Assembly (NCBI GenBank): GCA_038496445.1
Contig: JALMLS010000397.1
Coordinates: forward strand, 1-64,000
Direction of reading: 5' to 3'
DNA from: Trichosphaerium sp. ATCC 40318
Taxonomy: Eukaryota > Discosea > Flabellinia > Trichosidae
DNA: 64,000 nucleotides
Part shown: piece by piece, positions 35,796 through 47,043 of the stretch
Numbering within the stretch: position 1 is the first letter of the stretch
How the letters are laid out: each line of letters starts with the position of its first letter
Notes under the pieces: generated by a model
Databases searched by the model: none
The model's input: only the letters and a program-made list of their open reading frames with translations
Told to the model about the DNA's origin: nothing
Position numbers and translations under genes: made by a program

Positions 35796-38067
35796 TTAAT
35801 TGACAACTTCATAAGCGTGCTTTTTCTTGGTACAAAAGCAACAACAGCATATCATAATTATTATTAATGCAGCCAATATTACTACACCACCTCCAGCTCC
35901 GGCAAGTATAAGGTACAAACTCGCTAAAACAAAATGATTCAGAAGTCTGTCAACAAAGTTTGTTTGTTGGCGCACGTTTTTTGCATTCCAAGTCTCCAAT
36001 GTTATTTGTAAAGTACCACGGACATGCTACGCACTCACCATCTTTTGGAATGAATGCTGCAAGGCATGGTGCACAGTCTGTGTTCTCATCAAGTGTATCT
36101 CCACTTGGACATATCTTACACGTTGATTGACCTGGTAAATCTTGGTAGGTATTATTGGTACATGCTGTACACAGATAAGCTCCTCTTTTTAGACAGTATT
36201 AGTTCATAGTTCACAGTGTATGAGTATCAAAAGCATAAGCAAGAGTACGTTGTATATCCAGCATATCCAGGTTCACAAGGTACACATTTAGTGTTACCAC
36301 GCCCTGGTCCTTTTGTACCTGTTTGAAGAATAGTAAGTAAAAAAACAGAGTGCCGGCTTTTCACTGCCGTACCAATTGGACATGCCAAACATGTTGACGC
36401 ATCTGTCGTATTAGCGAAATATCCAAAAGAGCAAGGTTCACACAAAAACAATCGTTTATGGCTCGCTTTACCAAGGCTACATTTACCTAAGAAGAGTATG
36501 AGTACATACAAAAAAGTGTAAAAGTTTTCTTAGTACTTTGACAAGAATTCGGAATGGCTTGATTTACGAGTGTAATGGTAGTGTAATTTTGTTTCCATGC
36601 ACTTTGGATTAGTGCAAACTCACTCTAGATAAAATAGATAAGAGAAAGAATCGAATGTTACAATGATTTGCATGACTGACTTACTGCAGGTTTACATTCA
36701 AAAGTATTTTCTTTGAGAGTCAGATGATATTTGTTGTTACTACTTTGAATATCTAGTGACATCATCGTGTTCCTAATCTTCATGAGACCCAACGTTGTTT
36801 AACCGCGATATAATACGTTTTGTTGGATGATGTGAAAGTATTATTGTCAAGTACAACGGTGAAGTCTTCATCTTTTGCTCCGAAAGATAAGCAATCCTAA
36901 AAAAAATTATTAATCATCAAGTACGATAGCTTGTCTAGAACTACTTACACCTAACAATGTTGTTTCTGGGCAGTGCTGAACTGAGTTATGTATCTCAACA
37001 ATCCCAAGGTTATTAAAAGGACCGCCAATAGATATATCTTGAAAAACAGAATCATGCATCACGAAGTTCTTCCCTATTGTTGGCAATTAACAAAAGCAAG
37101 ATCACAACTGATTGTACCTCTGAAATCGCCCATGCATTGTATTGTTGTACCAGAAATATACAGACTTGTACCACTTGATACAGTGACTTGTAGACAATAG
37201 TTAAACGATGATGTAAGCACTGAGTCAATAATGTGAATCTCAGCTGGCAATGTATCGAAATTAGAGAATAAACTTAATGAACACTCTGACACTGTAACAT
37301 TTACAGATTTTGTGCTGTTTAAACTGTAATACCAAGCCAGTGATGTTATCACTGACAGACCTAAAACAGCAACGTCAATATAGTACAACGACTCTTGGTA
37401 GAAGTAGCACTACACACGTTCAAGAGTAACAGAGAAGTCGTTCGAGATATTAAAGTCCTAAAAAACCCGTAAGTAATATTAAAGGTAAATGAAAAAGTAA
37501 GTATTACCAGGGCAAACAATTGAGGTTTTCCTATTTGAGTTGAAAGCCAATTGAATCCTCTAAGTACAAGTCTCTCCTTAGCACCCCAATGCACATTTGT
37601 TTTTCCATCGAAGTAACTTCGTGAAACATTACCTTCAAAGCAATTAATGTACGAACATAATTTATTTTTCGCACAACAAAATCGGAAGAAAAGTCGTAAT
37701 AAATTTCCCAAAACCACTTAAATTTGGATAAAACGTACCGCCAATACAAATGACGCAATCTCTGCCTTCGAGACAGGAAACCATCTCAATCGCTTGTTCA
37801 ATGTAAAAAAAAGGAGCCTCAAGTGTGCCGTTTCCCTACGTTCAGTTTAATCGCCAAAATATGGAAGCTTCGTTTGATTGTACAGTATTGTTACCAAAAC
37901 TCGCTACGAAGCTATCACAATCATCTATAAGGTATTGTAAGCGGTTTGGATATGATTAATGCAAGTTTAGGTAGTTTCCTTTGTTACTTACCAACAGAAT
38001 AGTTATTTGATCCGAGTGCCGTAGAAATACCTAAGAGTACTAACAGGATGAAGACGTACTGCATCAT
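35796..38067 (-). CDS. Single-pass surface protein: beta-rich ectodomain, GCC2/GCC3 Cys-rich repeats, TM helix
   Basis: Start MMQYVFILLVLLGISTALGS is a signal peptide. Next come DDCDSFVASFGNN, GRDCVICIG, NCFEGNVSRSYFDG and many Ser/Thr/Val strands such as NVTVSECSLSLFSNFDTLPA and TVSSGTSLYISGTTIQC, which look like a pectin-lyase-type beta-helix. Further on are ephrin-receptor-like/GCC2-GCC3 Cys repeats: CEPCSFGYFANTTDASTCLAC, TKCVPCEPGYAGYTT and further CxxC...C units near 36050-36180. A membrane helix, GAGGGVVILAALIIIMICCCCFC, precedes a short tail KKKHAYEVVN and the stop at 35796. The topology is that of a type I receptor or adhesin. About ten short introns. Ligand and role are unknown. Confidence 0.7.
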
Positions 38068-39110
38068 ATTCCTAAAACAGAGCAATTTATCTTATTATTG
38101 ACGAAAACTTGGTTTTTTTTTAGACAACTTATCTCATAACTTCAAGAATCACTGAATATCTTAAAATCAAAGGAAAAACACTACCGTAAGCAAGATAAGT
38201 TTGTATATTCTAAAGGTCACAACAAGCTGATGAGCCACGCTTACGAGTTTTCACTGCGATCGCTTTTGCTGACGCAGAACCAGCTAAAAAGAGGTTTGTA
38301 GTGTTGCGAATCTAAGAGGTACGTTGTACTAATGAATTAGAATCTACAAAAGAAAGGCAAATGATATTTGGACTAAAAGAGCGCCAAAAAGGTTACAGTG
38401 GCATCCCAGTTATGCGACTATCTCTAATATTACATACAGGCTAGTTTTGAGCAAAAGTCAGAACAGAAAATCGGTAACTGTACGATCACGTTTTTATTGA
38501 ACCGAAAAGGCAGGTTTCTAGTTTAAACCGTCACCAACGCTATGATACATTTACGTTATAAAATCAAGGCATGTTCTGAGCGACAAGAGCTTGAGAGAAG
38601 CTACATCAGACTGATCGACCTTTTTTTGGATCAGAACAACACAAAAACACCTTACGTTACATTAATAACATACCGCCAGTAAATAAAGGTTGATTACACA
38701 AATTCTCAGTTCTTATTTTTATTCATTGACTTTCTGTCCATTATAAATATAGACCGGTATCAAAATACGCGTAGAAGACACCACATGGGAACGCAGAAAC
38801 CACTGTAAGTTGCATTTAACTATTTTTTCGAATTTCACTTTTTTTCACATTTGTTTCTCAACAACCCACTCTCGATTTACTTCATAACTCCACATCTTAA
38901 ATCCCAACATCGAAATCCATATTTTTACTAACGATTGGCCTTGATATGCTTCAATTACCGTGTACAACGTATTGGAGCGGTTTTCTCAAACCCCGTGGCA
39001 AACCACAATTTTTTTGCAACAAGAAATTACTTGGTTAAAAGCAAAATGGATTTTTTATCTAGTGGAAGCATACGAATACTACAACTATAATATCTATACT
39101 TCTGCTTGAC
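38068..39110. other. No supported gene
   Basis: About 1 kb upstream of the surface-protein gene. No open frame with homology or splice-consistent structure was found on either strand. Confidence 0.45.
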
Positions 39111-39380
39111 ATGTCAAGACTACTCCGAGCAGTGCGAAAGTACGCTCGTAAAAAATACAATTCTCTCCTGGGCAGACCATTAGTGATTAAAGTCACGGTC
39201 ACAGTCCCTAAAAGCATCCTGGTTAATACCAACCCAGACTACACATATGCTCTGACTTGGGACCCACAGGTAGAAGACCTCTACTACCCACCTACAGGCG
39301 TATCAAATATCATAATGATATCCAGCTATGACATAGATCTAGCAAAAATGGCATTCGAAGGCGGAAGCCCAAGAATGTAA
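39111..39380 (+). CDS. 89-residue hypothetical ORF next to an A-rich tract
   Basis: Reads MSRLLRAVRKYARKKYNSLL, then VIKVTVTVPKSILVNTN, YTYALTWDPQVEDLYYPPTG and KMAFEGGSPRM. The basic N-terminal helix and the higher GC and C-ending codons differ from neighbouring genes. The frame is also open for 15 codons upstream of the Met. It stops two codons before a long AAAAAAC tract. It may be the tail of a retroposed sequence or a foreign gene fragment. There is no homology I recognise, so coding status is unproven. Confidence 0.35.
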   Translation: MSRLLRAVRKYARKKYNSLLGRPLVIKVTVTVPKSILVNTNPDYTYALTWDPQVEDLYYPPTGVSNIIMISSYDIDLAKMAFEGGSPRM

Positions 39381-39451
39381 ACAAAAAAAAAAAACAAAAA
39401 AAAAACAAAAAAAAAACAAAAAAAAACAAAAAAAAAACAAAAAAAAAAACT
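39380..39451. repeat. (A)nC simple repeat
   Basis: About 70 bp of runs of 6-12 A separated by single C, six to seven units. It lies immediately 3' of the 39111-39380 open frame. Such an A-rich tail can mark the 3' end of a non-LTR retroposed copy, but no target-site duplication was verified. Confidence 0.8.
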
Positions 39452-39894
39452 TTTGCTGGAAAATCCTTTACAACAAAGGTTGTTACACCCTTTTTGTATA
39501 CCTAGTTTGCAATATCAATTTGATTTTTGGTGAGTGAGTCTCAAAACAGACAGCCCTGGTAACAAAGGTAGGAGACTGTAAGAATGTAATTACAAAAGGA
39601 AAGATGTACACAGTCAACGAAAGTTTTACCATACATTTCTCGCAACTCAATGATGGATTCATTAGGTAGTTCAGTAGAACAGGCGCTTACATACTATCGC
39701 ATGAACAATTCCATAGCGTTAGACACAATTATATCAAATAAACGCCTGAAACTTTTTTGATTGTAGCTCTACAACAAACATATCTTTTTCCTCTAGTGTG
39801 GAACAGATCTATACGAATTTGTATTCTTAGTATGTTTCTTACTGTCATTCTTGTCACTGACTATGTCATTTTTTTACTCTCTACAAAGAACCGG
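39452..39894. other. Spacer with weak open frames
   Basis: A 35-codon plus-strand frame (MDSLGSSVEQALTYYRMNNS, from about 39650) and a hydrophobic frame 39757-39942 are present. Neither is supported by splicing or homology. Confidence 0.3.
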
Positions 39895-40134
39895 CTAATA
39901 CCAACAAAAATAAAAAAACCTGCCCAAGCTTTTTTTAGCTGAAACTGCAAAGTTGTAACAATTCCGACATTGAGGTTCTTGTGCAGCAGCGAGTCCGCAA
40001 GAGAAAGCGAACTGCCCGCTTGTTAGTCTGTACTTTTTTGGTACTTTCATCGTACACCCATTACTCTCGGTGTCATCCTTTTGTTTACTTTGAGAGTTTG
40101 TTGAGCAACAGAACAGCGATAATAGGACGAACAA
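39895..40134 (-). CDS. Possible small secreted Cys-containing protein
   Basis: MFVLLSLFCCSTNSQSKQKD looks like a short signal peptide. It is followed by SNGCTMKVPKKYRLTSGQFA and FSCGLAAAQEPQCRNCYNFA with four more Cys. The frame then becomes Lys- and aromatic-rich (KKSLGRFFYFCWY), possibly because an intron begins there. It lies just 3' of the Asp/Tyr-rich ORF on the same strand and could be another exon of that unit. Low support. Confidence 0.3.
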   Translation of the reverse strand: MFVLLSLFCCSTNSQSKQKDDTESNGCTMKVPKKYRLTSGQFAFSCGLAAAQEPQCRNCYNFAVSAKKSLGRFFYFCWY

Positions 40135-40181
40135 ACCACAGCTTTTATTGTTTACATTTCGTTAATTATTTTGTATAAACT

Positions 40182-41288
40182 TTAGTGTGAGTGTCTGTGT
40201 GATCTACGTTGAGATGTAGTATGATCTTCTTTTGATTCATTATCTACGTCAGAGGCAAGTGTGTCATATTTTCTATCCAAATCTGTTACACCTTCATCAT
40301 TGTGACGTGTTTCCTCTACTCCACGGTTTGTTCTTCTGTAGTGATCATCTTTATACTCATAGTCAAACTCACTATCATAATCGTATCGGTTATGGGAATC
40401 TCTTTCTCTTGATGGACCGTGTTTCTTTGATAGTGAAGCAGTTGATCTTCTTGAAGAGTCATAATCATTGAAATCGTAATTGTAATCGTCTTGTGCGACA
40501 TCATCACCTCGGAGATTGGAGTGACTGCGATCATAATGATGGTCATCAGTGTAATCATCATCTCTGTAACTATCTCTACGAGCATGATAGTCATCATCTT
40601 CGTAACGGTCGTGAGCACGGCGATCATCTTCGTAACGGTCACCATCAAAGCTTCTTTCATATTCATGATCATAATCAGACTGGCGGTAATCATCAGGTCT
40701 TGAAGATCTACGACGTTTATAATCAAAACTAGAATCATAATCATAATCACTGTGATCGTATTCTTCTTGTCCGCTTCTGTAATCATCATAGTATGAAGTT
40801 CTTCTTCTTTTATGATACGATGATCCTTCCGAATGATCATAGTCGTTAAAGTCAAAACGATCGCGGTAGTCATCGCTGTATCTATCATAAGTTGGTCGAG
40901 GACGATAACGAGGGTATGGGCGACGAGGTCTTGGTCTTCTGTAGTAGTAATCGTAGTCAGGGTGGTCGTGATCATGAGTATAATCATCGTCACAGTCACT
41001 TTGGTCATCATCTTGATCATCGTAGCGGTCATCATAGTGATCATCGTAGCGGTCATCGTAGTGATCATCGTAGTCGTAATAATAATCATCATCATAATGG
41101 TATCGTGGGCGAGGACGAGGACGTGGACGTGGGCGTGAATGATAGTAATCATAATCGTAATCATAGTCGTAGTGATCATCATAGTGGTCATCATAGTCAT
41201 CCTGATAATCATCATAATCGTCGTAATGGTCATCATAGTCATAGTAATAACCATCATCATCATCGTAGTGGTCACAAACCTTACACAT
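40182..41288 (-). CDS. Asp/Tyr/His/Arg-rich low-complexity protein
   Basis: A 368-codon frame made almost wholly of Asp, Tyr, His, Arg and Ser: DDHYDDYDDYQDDYDDHYDD, RPRPRPRPRPRYHYDD, then RRPRPRRPYPRYRPRPTYDR, SDYDYDSSFDYKRRRSSRPD and a C-terminus TTSQRRSHRHSH. The DNA is a diverged GAT/ATC-type trinucleotide array, so other frames on both strands are also open (a Met/Thr/Ile-rich one at 40316-41275 and His/Asn-rich ones on the plus strand). This frame is longest and the only one with alternating acidic and Pro/Arg blocks. An acceptor-like TTTAG sits directly before the first ATG in phase with the Thr/Pro-stalk gene upstream, so it may be that gene's last exon. Acidic Tyr-rich tails occur in matrix and mineral-binding proteins, which is inference. 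Confidence 0.55.
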   Translation of the reverse strand: MCKVCDHYDDDDGYYYDYDDHYDDYDDYQDDYDDHYDDHYDYDYDYDYYHSRPRPRPRPRPRYHYDDDYYYDYDDHYDDRYDDHYDDRYDDQDDDQSDCDDDYTHDHDHPDYDYYYRRPRPRRPYPRYRPRPTYDRYSDDYRDRFDFNDYDHSEGSSYHKRRRTSYYDDYRSGQEEYDHSDYDYDSSFDYKRRRSSRPDDYRQSDYDHEYERSFDGDRYEDDRRAHDRYEDDDYHARRDSYRDDDYTDDHHYDRSHSNLRGDDVAQDDYNYDFNDYDSSRRSTASLSKKHGPSRERDSHNRYDYDSEFDYEYKDDHYRRTNRGVEETRHNDEGVTDLDRKYDTLASDVDNESKEDHTTSQRRSHRHSH

Positions 41289-41364
41289 CTAAATACATTA
41301 GGTTTAAACTAACCGTAGCAACGGGAAGAAGATTTTTAAGAAGTAGCAACTTAACAAAACTCAC

Positions 41365-43329
41365 TTAATGTTTCAGACTTTTTTTTTTGAGGTAAGTTCG
41401 TACTTTTGGTGGCTCTGTTGGTGTTGGAGGTGGAGCCGTTGGTGGTGGTGATGTTGGAGGGGCAGCCGTTGGTGGTGGTGGTCCAACCGTTGGAGGTGCT
41501 GCTGTTGGAGCTGCAGCCGTAGGTTCTGTTGAGTTGGCTGCTGCTACAGTTAGTGAAGCCCCAGAAGGAGACACACAGAAATCAGCAGACATTACAAGAT
41601 TGGCAATACCACTAAAGAAATAAGAACCAAAGACAAACTAAAAAGAGAAGAAAAAAAAAACTAAGAAATGCTTTTCGTCAAGGAGTTGCGACGTACCCAA
41701 TAGGACAAACACCGCCGGAAGAAACAAAAGACGGATCATTTGGATATGCTCCAATGTCAAAAAGGATATCAGACTCAGTACCAGCACCTTAATGAGAGTT
41801 TAGAGAAAGAACTAATGAGATTTTCTTGTAGACAGCAAACTTTTTTACAAAAAACGTGCCAGTGAGATTGATTGTGAATGTGCACGAAAGCGCTTCTCCA
41901 TCTTGAAGAGTTCCTGTTCCAACAAACGCATTACCTTCAACAGATGTAGTGAATCCCTAGTGAGGCAAATAAATAAAAAATTCAATTGAAAAAATAGCAC
42001 ATGTGTTATTACACGTGTTTTACGTACCCTATCGCAGTTTCCAGGTTGAACAGAACCAATACTTGAAGAGAATGGAAAGTGTACACGTGTGTCTACAGGA
42101 TATCCATCCAATTTATGGTAGTTATAGCAATTCATATTCACTTCAACAGAGTCACCTATTTTTAACAAAGAACACGTGTTAGCACGATGATCACAAAGGG
42201 AGAAAACCACTTAAAAAGTTCGAAAAAAACCGTCCAACCCCAACTTCTCTGCCCTACCAGCTGTGGCAGGAGAGAAAGGTAGTTTTGGATTGAGCGGTAC
42301 TAGATATGTGTCGTACCCGTAACATAAGGAGGCCCAGTACGACCTACCGCCGATATAGTGTAACAACAAGCAACAGGTGCGGCACAACAAAGAAAATCAG
42401 TGAGTATGTCAACGTTCGCTTCCTCTCCTTCAAAAGAAACTTCCATTCCAGTAACTGCTCTATGTGCTTGTATGACTTGGCTTGTAAGACCGCCACCAAG
42501 AGGTAAACACATATTCGTTGGCTCTTCAATGTTAGAAGAGGTTACAAGAGAAGACGTCTGATAACCAGATTCGGTTCTTGCTGTAATAGAAAATCTCGCA
42601 TTGTTATCTGCCTCTATTATCCTTACAAGGTAGCAAGCTAAAGAAATAGAATATATCAATACCAACTAACCAAAGTTTAAAAGGGTAAAACAAAAAATCG
42701 GGTATTTGTTAAGGGTAGTTTATGTGAAAAAAGCTTGTCGTGTAATCACGTGATTACAGTTCTTTGAGTTTTAGCTAATATAGTCCATATTCTACGTACA
42801 GCAACCAGTTGATATTACGTCAAGAGGTGGATCAAAGTCTCCGTCATAGTCGAGAGAACAATTACCCCTTGTTTGTACGTCCGCGCTGAACGTAAAGGAG
42901 CTAATGGATGGAAGAGAGTGACAAGAGACGGAAAGAGGTCCTTCGAGATGTCTTCCTGTGAGTGTACGATCTCCTCCAATCACTCCGCTTGAACCAGAGA
43001 TTGTGGAAAAGGCGGTTGAAGTACCTAAAATACAAAGAGTAAGAAAAAACTAACAAAATCGATAAATAAGCTCGAGCGTAATCAAAAACGTCATTAGTTT
43101 TGCATGCGTGTACAGCGTGTATAAGATTAGATGTAGAGATTGAAGAATTAAAAACACGAAAGGGTTTTTATTTAATGCTCCACCCGTTCATCCACGTGTT
43201 GTAAAAAGACGTACTACCAGTAACTCTTACACTAGAGAAATCGTTGAAATCATCAATTAACCACGGGCTTTGCCCGGCTATGTAAGTAGTAAAAAGGCCT
43301 AAAAGTACTATAAAAGTACGTAAAGACAT
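41365..43329 (-). CDS. Secreted surface protein with Thr/Pro-rich stalk
   Basis: Start MSLRTFIVLLGLFTTYIAGQ is a signal peptide (an upstream Met at 43353 is also in frame). The mature part begins SPWLIDDFNDFSSVRVTGST, then GVIGGDRTLTGRHLEGP and CSLDYDGDFDPPLDV. A beta-sandwich-like region follows with ADNNARFSITARTESGYQTS and VTGMEVSFEGEEANVDILTD. A DUF11-like segment, GDSVEVNMNCYNYHKLDGYP then TLQDGEALSCTFTINLTG, comes next. A mucin-like stalk of APTAAPPTVGPPPPTAAPP type ends PTEPPK. Introns near 42000 and 42170 contain CACGTG. The ORF closes at 41365 after a possible donor (AAA|GTACG); if spliced there it would continue in phase into the Asp/Tyr-rich ORF. Function unknown; extracellular location is likely. 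Confidence 0.65.
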
Positions 43330-43971
43330 AGCAGCCGCGTTTGTAGTTACCAAAGCGTTGTATATTTGTGATTACTACAAGATTGTGAAGCAACGTGACT
43401 TAACTCTGAAAAAACGAAAACTTGAGCTTGTTTTCCTGTTGCTAATTGCCCCACGTGCTTTGGTGTTGGATGATGAAATAGGATTCAATCAATTGTCGTT
43501 ATGATTCGATGGACTAATTAATTTTCACGAGGGTAACGTAGTGGGCATAATTGATGCATTACATACCACAAACAACCTATTTTTTTTCTCCACAAATAGC
43601 TCACAAACCCAAAAACGTTTACACTCGTCATCAAAAGTTTAACAAAATGTAAAGTACTTACGAAGAGCGTCAAGGCAGTGGCAAGTAAAATTAGGTAAGT
43701 TGGAAAACGCAACCTTAAACCTGGCCTATTCTGGATCAAACAAAGCTGACGGCTATATTGCCAGATATACTATATTTGCACAATATTGCCATACTTGTGA
43801 AAAACATGTTGAAGCATCACGCCATAAGAATTGAAATTATCTTTGTTGACGAATTATTAACTGTAGTTAATACAGACAATACAAATCAAAGGTAGCAAAA
43901 AAGAATAATACAAAGGTTACATAAAAGAATGACTTTCGTTTTTAATTTTTTTTCTCCTTTTGTCAAGCTAA
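43330..43971. other. Spacer with one short hydrophobic frame
   Basis: The minus-strand frame 43518-43739 begins MIQNRPGLRLRFPTYLILLA, like a signal anchor, and has a possible donor after ALTLF, but no continuing exon was found. Otherwise empty. CACGTG lies near 43453. Confidence 0.35.
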
Positions 43972-45659
43972 TTACAGTAATTTCTGAACAATTGTCGCAT
44001 TCTTTAAGCCAACATCTTCGAGTGTGAGTGTAAGCACCTGTAGAGGTGACGGAGGGAAAGCAGTACGTAATTCAAAATCGCGACCGCCAGTATCGCATTT
44101 GCTAAAGGAAACCAGTAAGAACACAAAAAAACGTTAAACATCCAATAAACAAAAAAATATAAAACGCACCTCATGACATAATACTTTAATTCCTGTATTG
44201 TTGTCGTCAAGTTAAACTTACCTGCAATACGTTTACCATTATGAAGTCGAATTTGAAGCTAAAAAAAATATATTAATAAGAATACCACAAACAAAAACAA
44301 GCATGTCAAATTATCACGTGATATCGCAAAAAAAAAATCACTTCGTACTCGTGTTGTTGGTTGAGACTCATCTAGCTTTAAGACAAAGTCTGCTGGTAAT
44401 ACAGCTTTTGTAGTAGTAGCTGTAGTCGGTGAGGTACTTCCCAAGCTCATACCAGAGCCACCATAAGCGATATATTTTGGTTTAGGTGGCTCAACATAAT
44501 CTCTTGTTTTCTCATCTTTGAGCTCAACATGTAACTCCTGACCGCGTACTTGAGCTTCAATCTCACGAGGTACAACACCATCATTAACATCGGATAAGAA
44601 TGCCTTATTTTTAGGGTCATCAAATCTACGTAGTGGACCATCATCAACAGTGAATCCATTTTTCCAAAACGTGAGAACTTTGACAACCTAAAACATATTT
44701 AATTAATGTAAGATCAACATGATAATGGATAAAAGAACAAATGCAGACATTATAAAAAAAATTATAGCAGGCTTGTATCTACTCGAAAAAAAACGCGCGT
44801 AAAGAAGGTGTGTCTATCTGCTACAAACAAGTAGTTTACAACGCCCTAAAAAAAACACAAAAAAAACTTTGACGTACTCTTTTTGGCTTATTACTTGGAG
44901 GAGGGGCAATAACTGCTGATGCTTCTGCTGGGTTATGACCTAGACGATATCCAGTACCATCAAATTTCGTTTTTTCTTCCTTTTCGAACTCGCTAGCGTT
45001 TACAGCTCCTTTTTTTTTGGCGTTTTCGAAAACATCTTTTACAATGGAAGAAGCCTCTGGAGGTCCTTGAATAGCAACGCCACTATACGTACATATGTTA
45101 ACGTAGTTATTAAAGGGCAAACGGTTCGTTTACCTGTTCTGTGAGCCTCCAGCGAAATAGTTCTGTGCGTCTGGGTTTTCTGGACCACTGTTAAAGTCGG
45201 AGATGCCCATTACGCCAGGTCTTCCACTAGAACAGGCAGTTAGCGAGAATAAAATAAATTCGCGTTTTTACGTCTTTTGTTTTTTTGACGGATTTGGTAC
45301 AGGTATATTCGTTTGTGCTGGTGGTACTTGCGCTGGAGGTACTTGTGCTGGTTGTGGTGCAGTTTGAGCTGGACTTGGTGTACCAGCTTCGAAAGCGCTG
45401 CTTACAGCCACCTAACGCCGGTGTTAACGCCAAAAATTACAACGTTATCAATTCAGTGCAAAGAAAACCTGCTGACAAATTTACTCTCTTAGAAAAACAT
45501 AGGTTGGTACAGCGAGCACTTGATATGGTTTTGGTTGAAATTAGTGGAGTAACGTACGTTTAGGTCCCAATTCGCTGCTTCAAGAAAAAAACTGGCTGAA
45601 GCGGTGTCTTTGCCTGTAATTTGGCAGAATTGTGCAATTTTGTTTTGATTGTCAGCCAT
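43972..45659 (-). CDS. p47/Shp1-type UBX protein, Cdc48/p97 cofactor
   Basis: Adaptor that brings ubiquitinated or membrane substrates to the AAA-ATPase Cdc48/p97. Start MADNQNKIAQFCQITGKDTA then SFFLEAANWDLN gives the UBA-like domain (about 1-45). A Gln/Pro/Ala linker (PAQVPPAQVPPAQTNI) follows, then SGRPGVMGISDFNSGPENPD and FAGGSQNSGVAIQGPP, motifs typical of p47. The SEP domain is VVKVLTFWKNGFTVDDGPLR, FDDPKNKAFLSDVNDG and VPREIEAQV, followed by VELKDEKTRDYVEPP. The UBX domain is VRLQIRLHNGKRIAGKFNLT, then FELRTAFPPSPLQ and LKNATIVQKLL. The S/T-FPR-type loop reads AFPPS. Several short introns, with CACGTG in one near 44317. The stop is at 43972-43974. Confidence 0.93.
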
Positions 45660-45841
45660 TTTGGTTAGCTACGTTGTAATTTAGATGAAAACGACAATTG
45701 AAGTTCAAAAATTGTTAAATTGTATTCGTTACGCTTTACAACTTACCAACTGCTCGTTGTTTCAATAAATAAAGAATTTTGTGGACTTTGTTTTACCATT
45801 TCTTTTTTTTGTCCGTATTAGAAATTAACCGTTACGCTGTC
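45660..45841. promoter_or_regulatory. Divergent promoter, p47 / SPC25
   Basis: 182 bp between the two inferred start codons. A short ATG frame at 45684 on the plus strand could be an upstream exon or uORF. No core motif was recognised. Confidence 0.4.
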
Positions 45842-46862
45842 ATGTTAGAAGGACAACAAGATAATCTAGTTGCTAAATTGCAAGAGGCAAAACATACAAT
45901 AGAAACTTTCAGCAGTACAACATGGAGCGACTTGGAATCGCAAAAGGAGAATAATAAAAATCTTGCGCATCAAAAGAAAGGTACAGCAGTATAATTACGT
46001 GGATTTGTTGCTAAAGGCGGGAAGATATTCTTAAAAAGATTGAAAAGGCCGAAAAAAGCTGCATACAGTCTCAACAGCGACTAAAAAGAGGTATTACGGA
46101 GTAGAAGCATTTGAAAAATTTAAATATTGATTAGAGCGCGAACAGGAAAAGAGAGACATTTATAATCTCAGAAAGGGCGTCAGTAAGCTACGTATACTCG
46201 AGCGCGCTCTAGAAGAGGAGGTTAGGTTCATTTGCGTAACTCTGTTTTTGACACAAAAGTAGGTTGTAACCGTTGAAAGCGAAACACAAAAGCGTGCCGA
46301 TATAATTAGACGGCGTAAAGACAGTACGTAGCCAATTTAGAAAGAGAATTCTCTTCTAATCATTTCTAGGACTTAACCAAGCAGACCAACAGCGTAAAGC
46401 TTTATACAACGAACTCTCATCCACTTGTGCATTATCTGAGAGCTCTCTTGGCCTCTCATTTTCGCGCGTAGATGGTACGACCCATTTTGAAATGTCAAAT
46501 TGCATTTATTCTATTGTCGTTGTATTAGCGTTTTAATGCGATCTTTCAAGGTGATTTGCGATTCGCGTTTACAGGTTTTAACGAACGAAACCCTGAGGAC
46601 GACGAGGTATCATTTTGTTTACACGTAAGCGGTGATGAAGATTACCTAGGTACGTTTCATTTCCTTGTTAGCTAAAACAGCAATTCGGTTGCTTACGTCG
46701 TTATTAGTTACCGAAACCGCTCCTCCTATACGTGAGAGCATTCTAGCACCATTACAAGCTGCTTTAAACCATGAAGAGTTAAATTTCCGCCATTTTGTAG
46801 TTGTTATGAGACATCTTCTTGTCCGTAAGGCCACAAGTGAGCAGTGTATTGGTTTCTATTAG
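45842..46862 (+). CDS. SPC25: SPC25-like kinetochore protein (Ndc80 complex)
   Basis: A long N-terminal coiled coil (MLEGQQDNLVAKLQEAKHTI, SDLESQKENNKNLAHQKK, ESETQKRADIIRRRKDRLNQ) ends in a small globular domain. That domain reads SSLGLSFSRVDG, then GDLRFAFTGFNERNPEDDEV and SFCLHVSGDEDYL. It matches the C-terminal head of Spc25 (LGLxFxxVxG...LRFxFTNIDPxDPxxxFSFxL). The last exon, VTETAPPIRESILAPL then LNFRHFVVVMRHLLV, corresponds to the DCxPPL...F...R helices. About 220 residues and small size also fit. Spc25 pairs with Spc24 to anchor Ndc80 at kinetochores. The start could lie in an upstream exon. The sequence is divergent, as is usual for the family. Confidence 0.7.
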
Positions 46863-47043
46863 AATTAGTTTCATTGCGACTGTCAAAGAAAAATTGTAGT
46901 CTTGTACATAACCAAAGGTGTCGTAACCTTGACTATTTGTAAAGTAAATACTGTTAAATCACTCGTGTCAGCTTTTAAGCGCCAATGTAGACTTGTTTAA
47001 GTTCCTTGTGCTACATTTTTCGGGAAGATTTACACGAACAAGA

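Noticed and set aside
40316-41275. 319-codon Met/Thr/Ile-rich frame on the minus strand
   Set aside because: It is the shifted reading of the GAT-type repeat already covered by the longer Asp/Tyr-rich frame; poly-Met/Thr composition is not plausible as the main product.
40892-41368. His/Asn/Ser-rich plus-strand frame of 158 codons
   Set aside because: Antisense reading of the same repeat; no splice or homology support.
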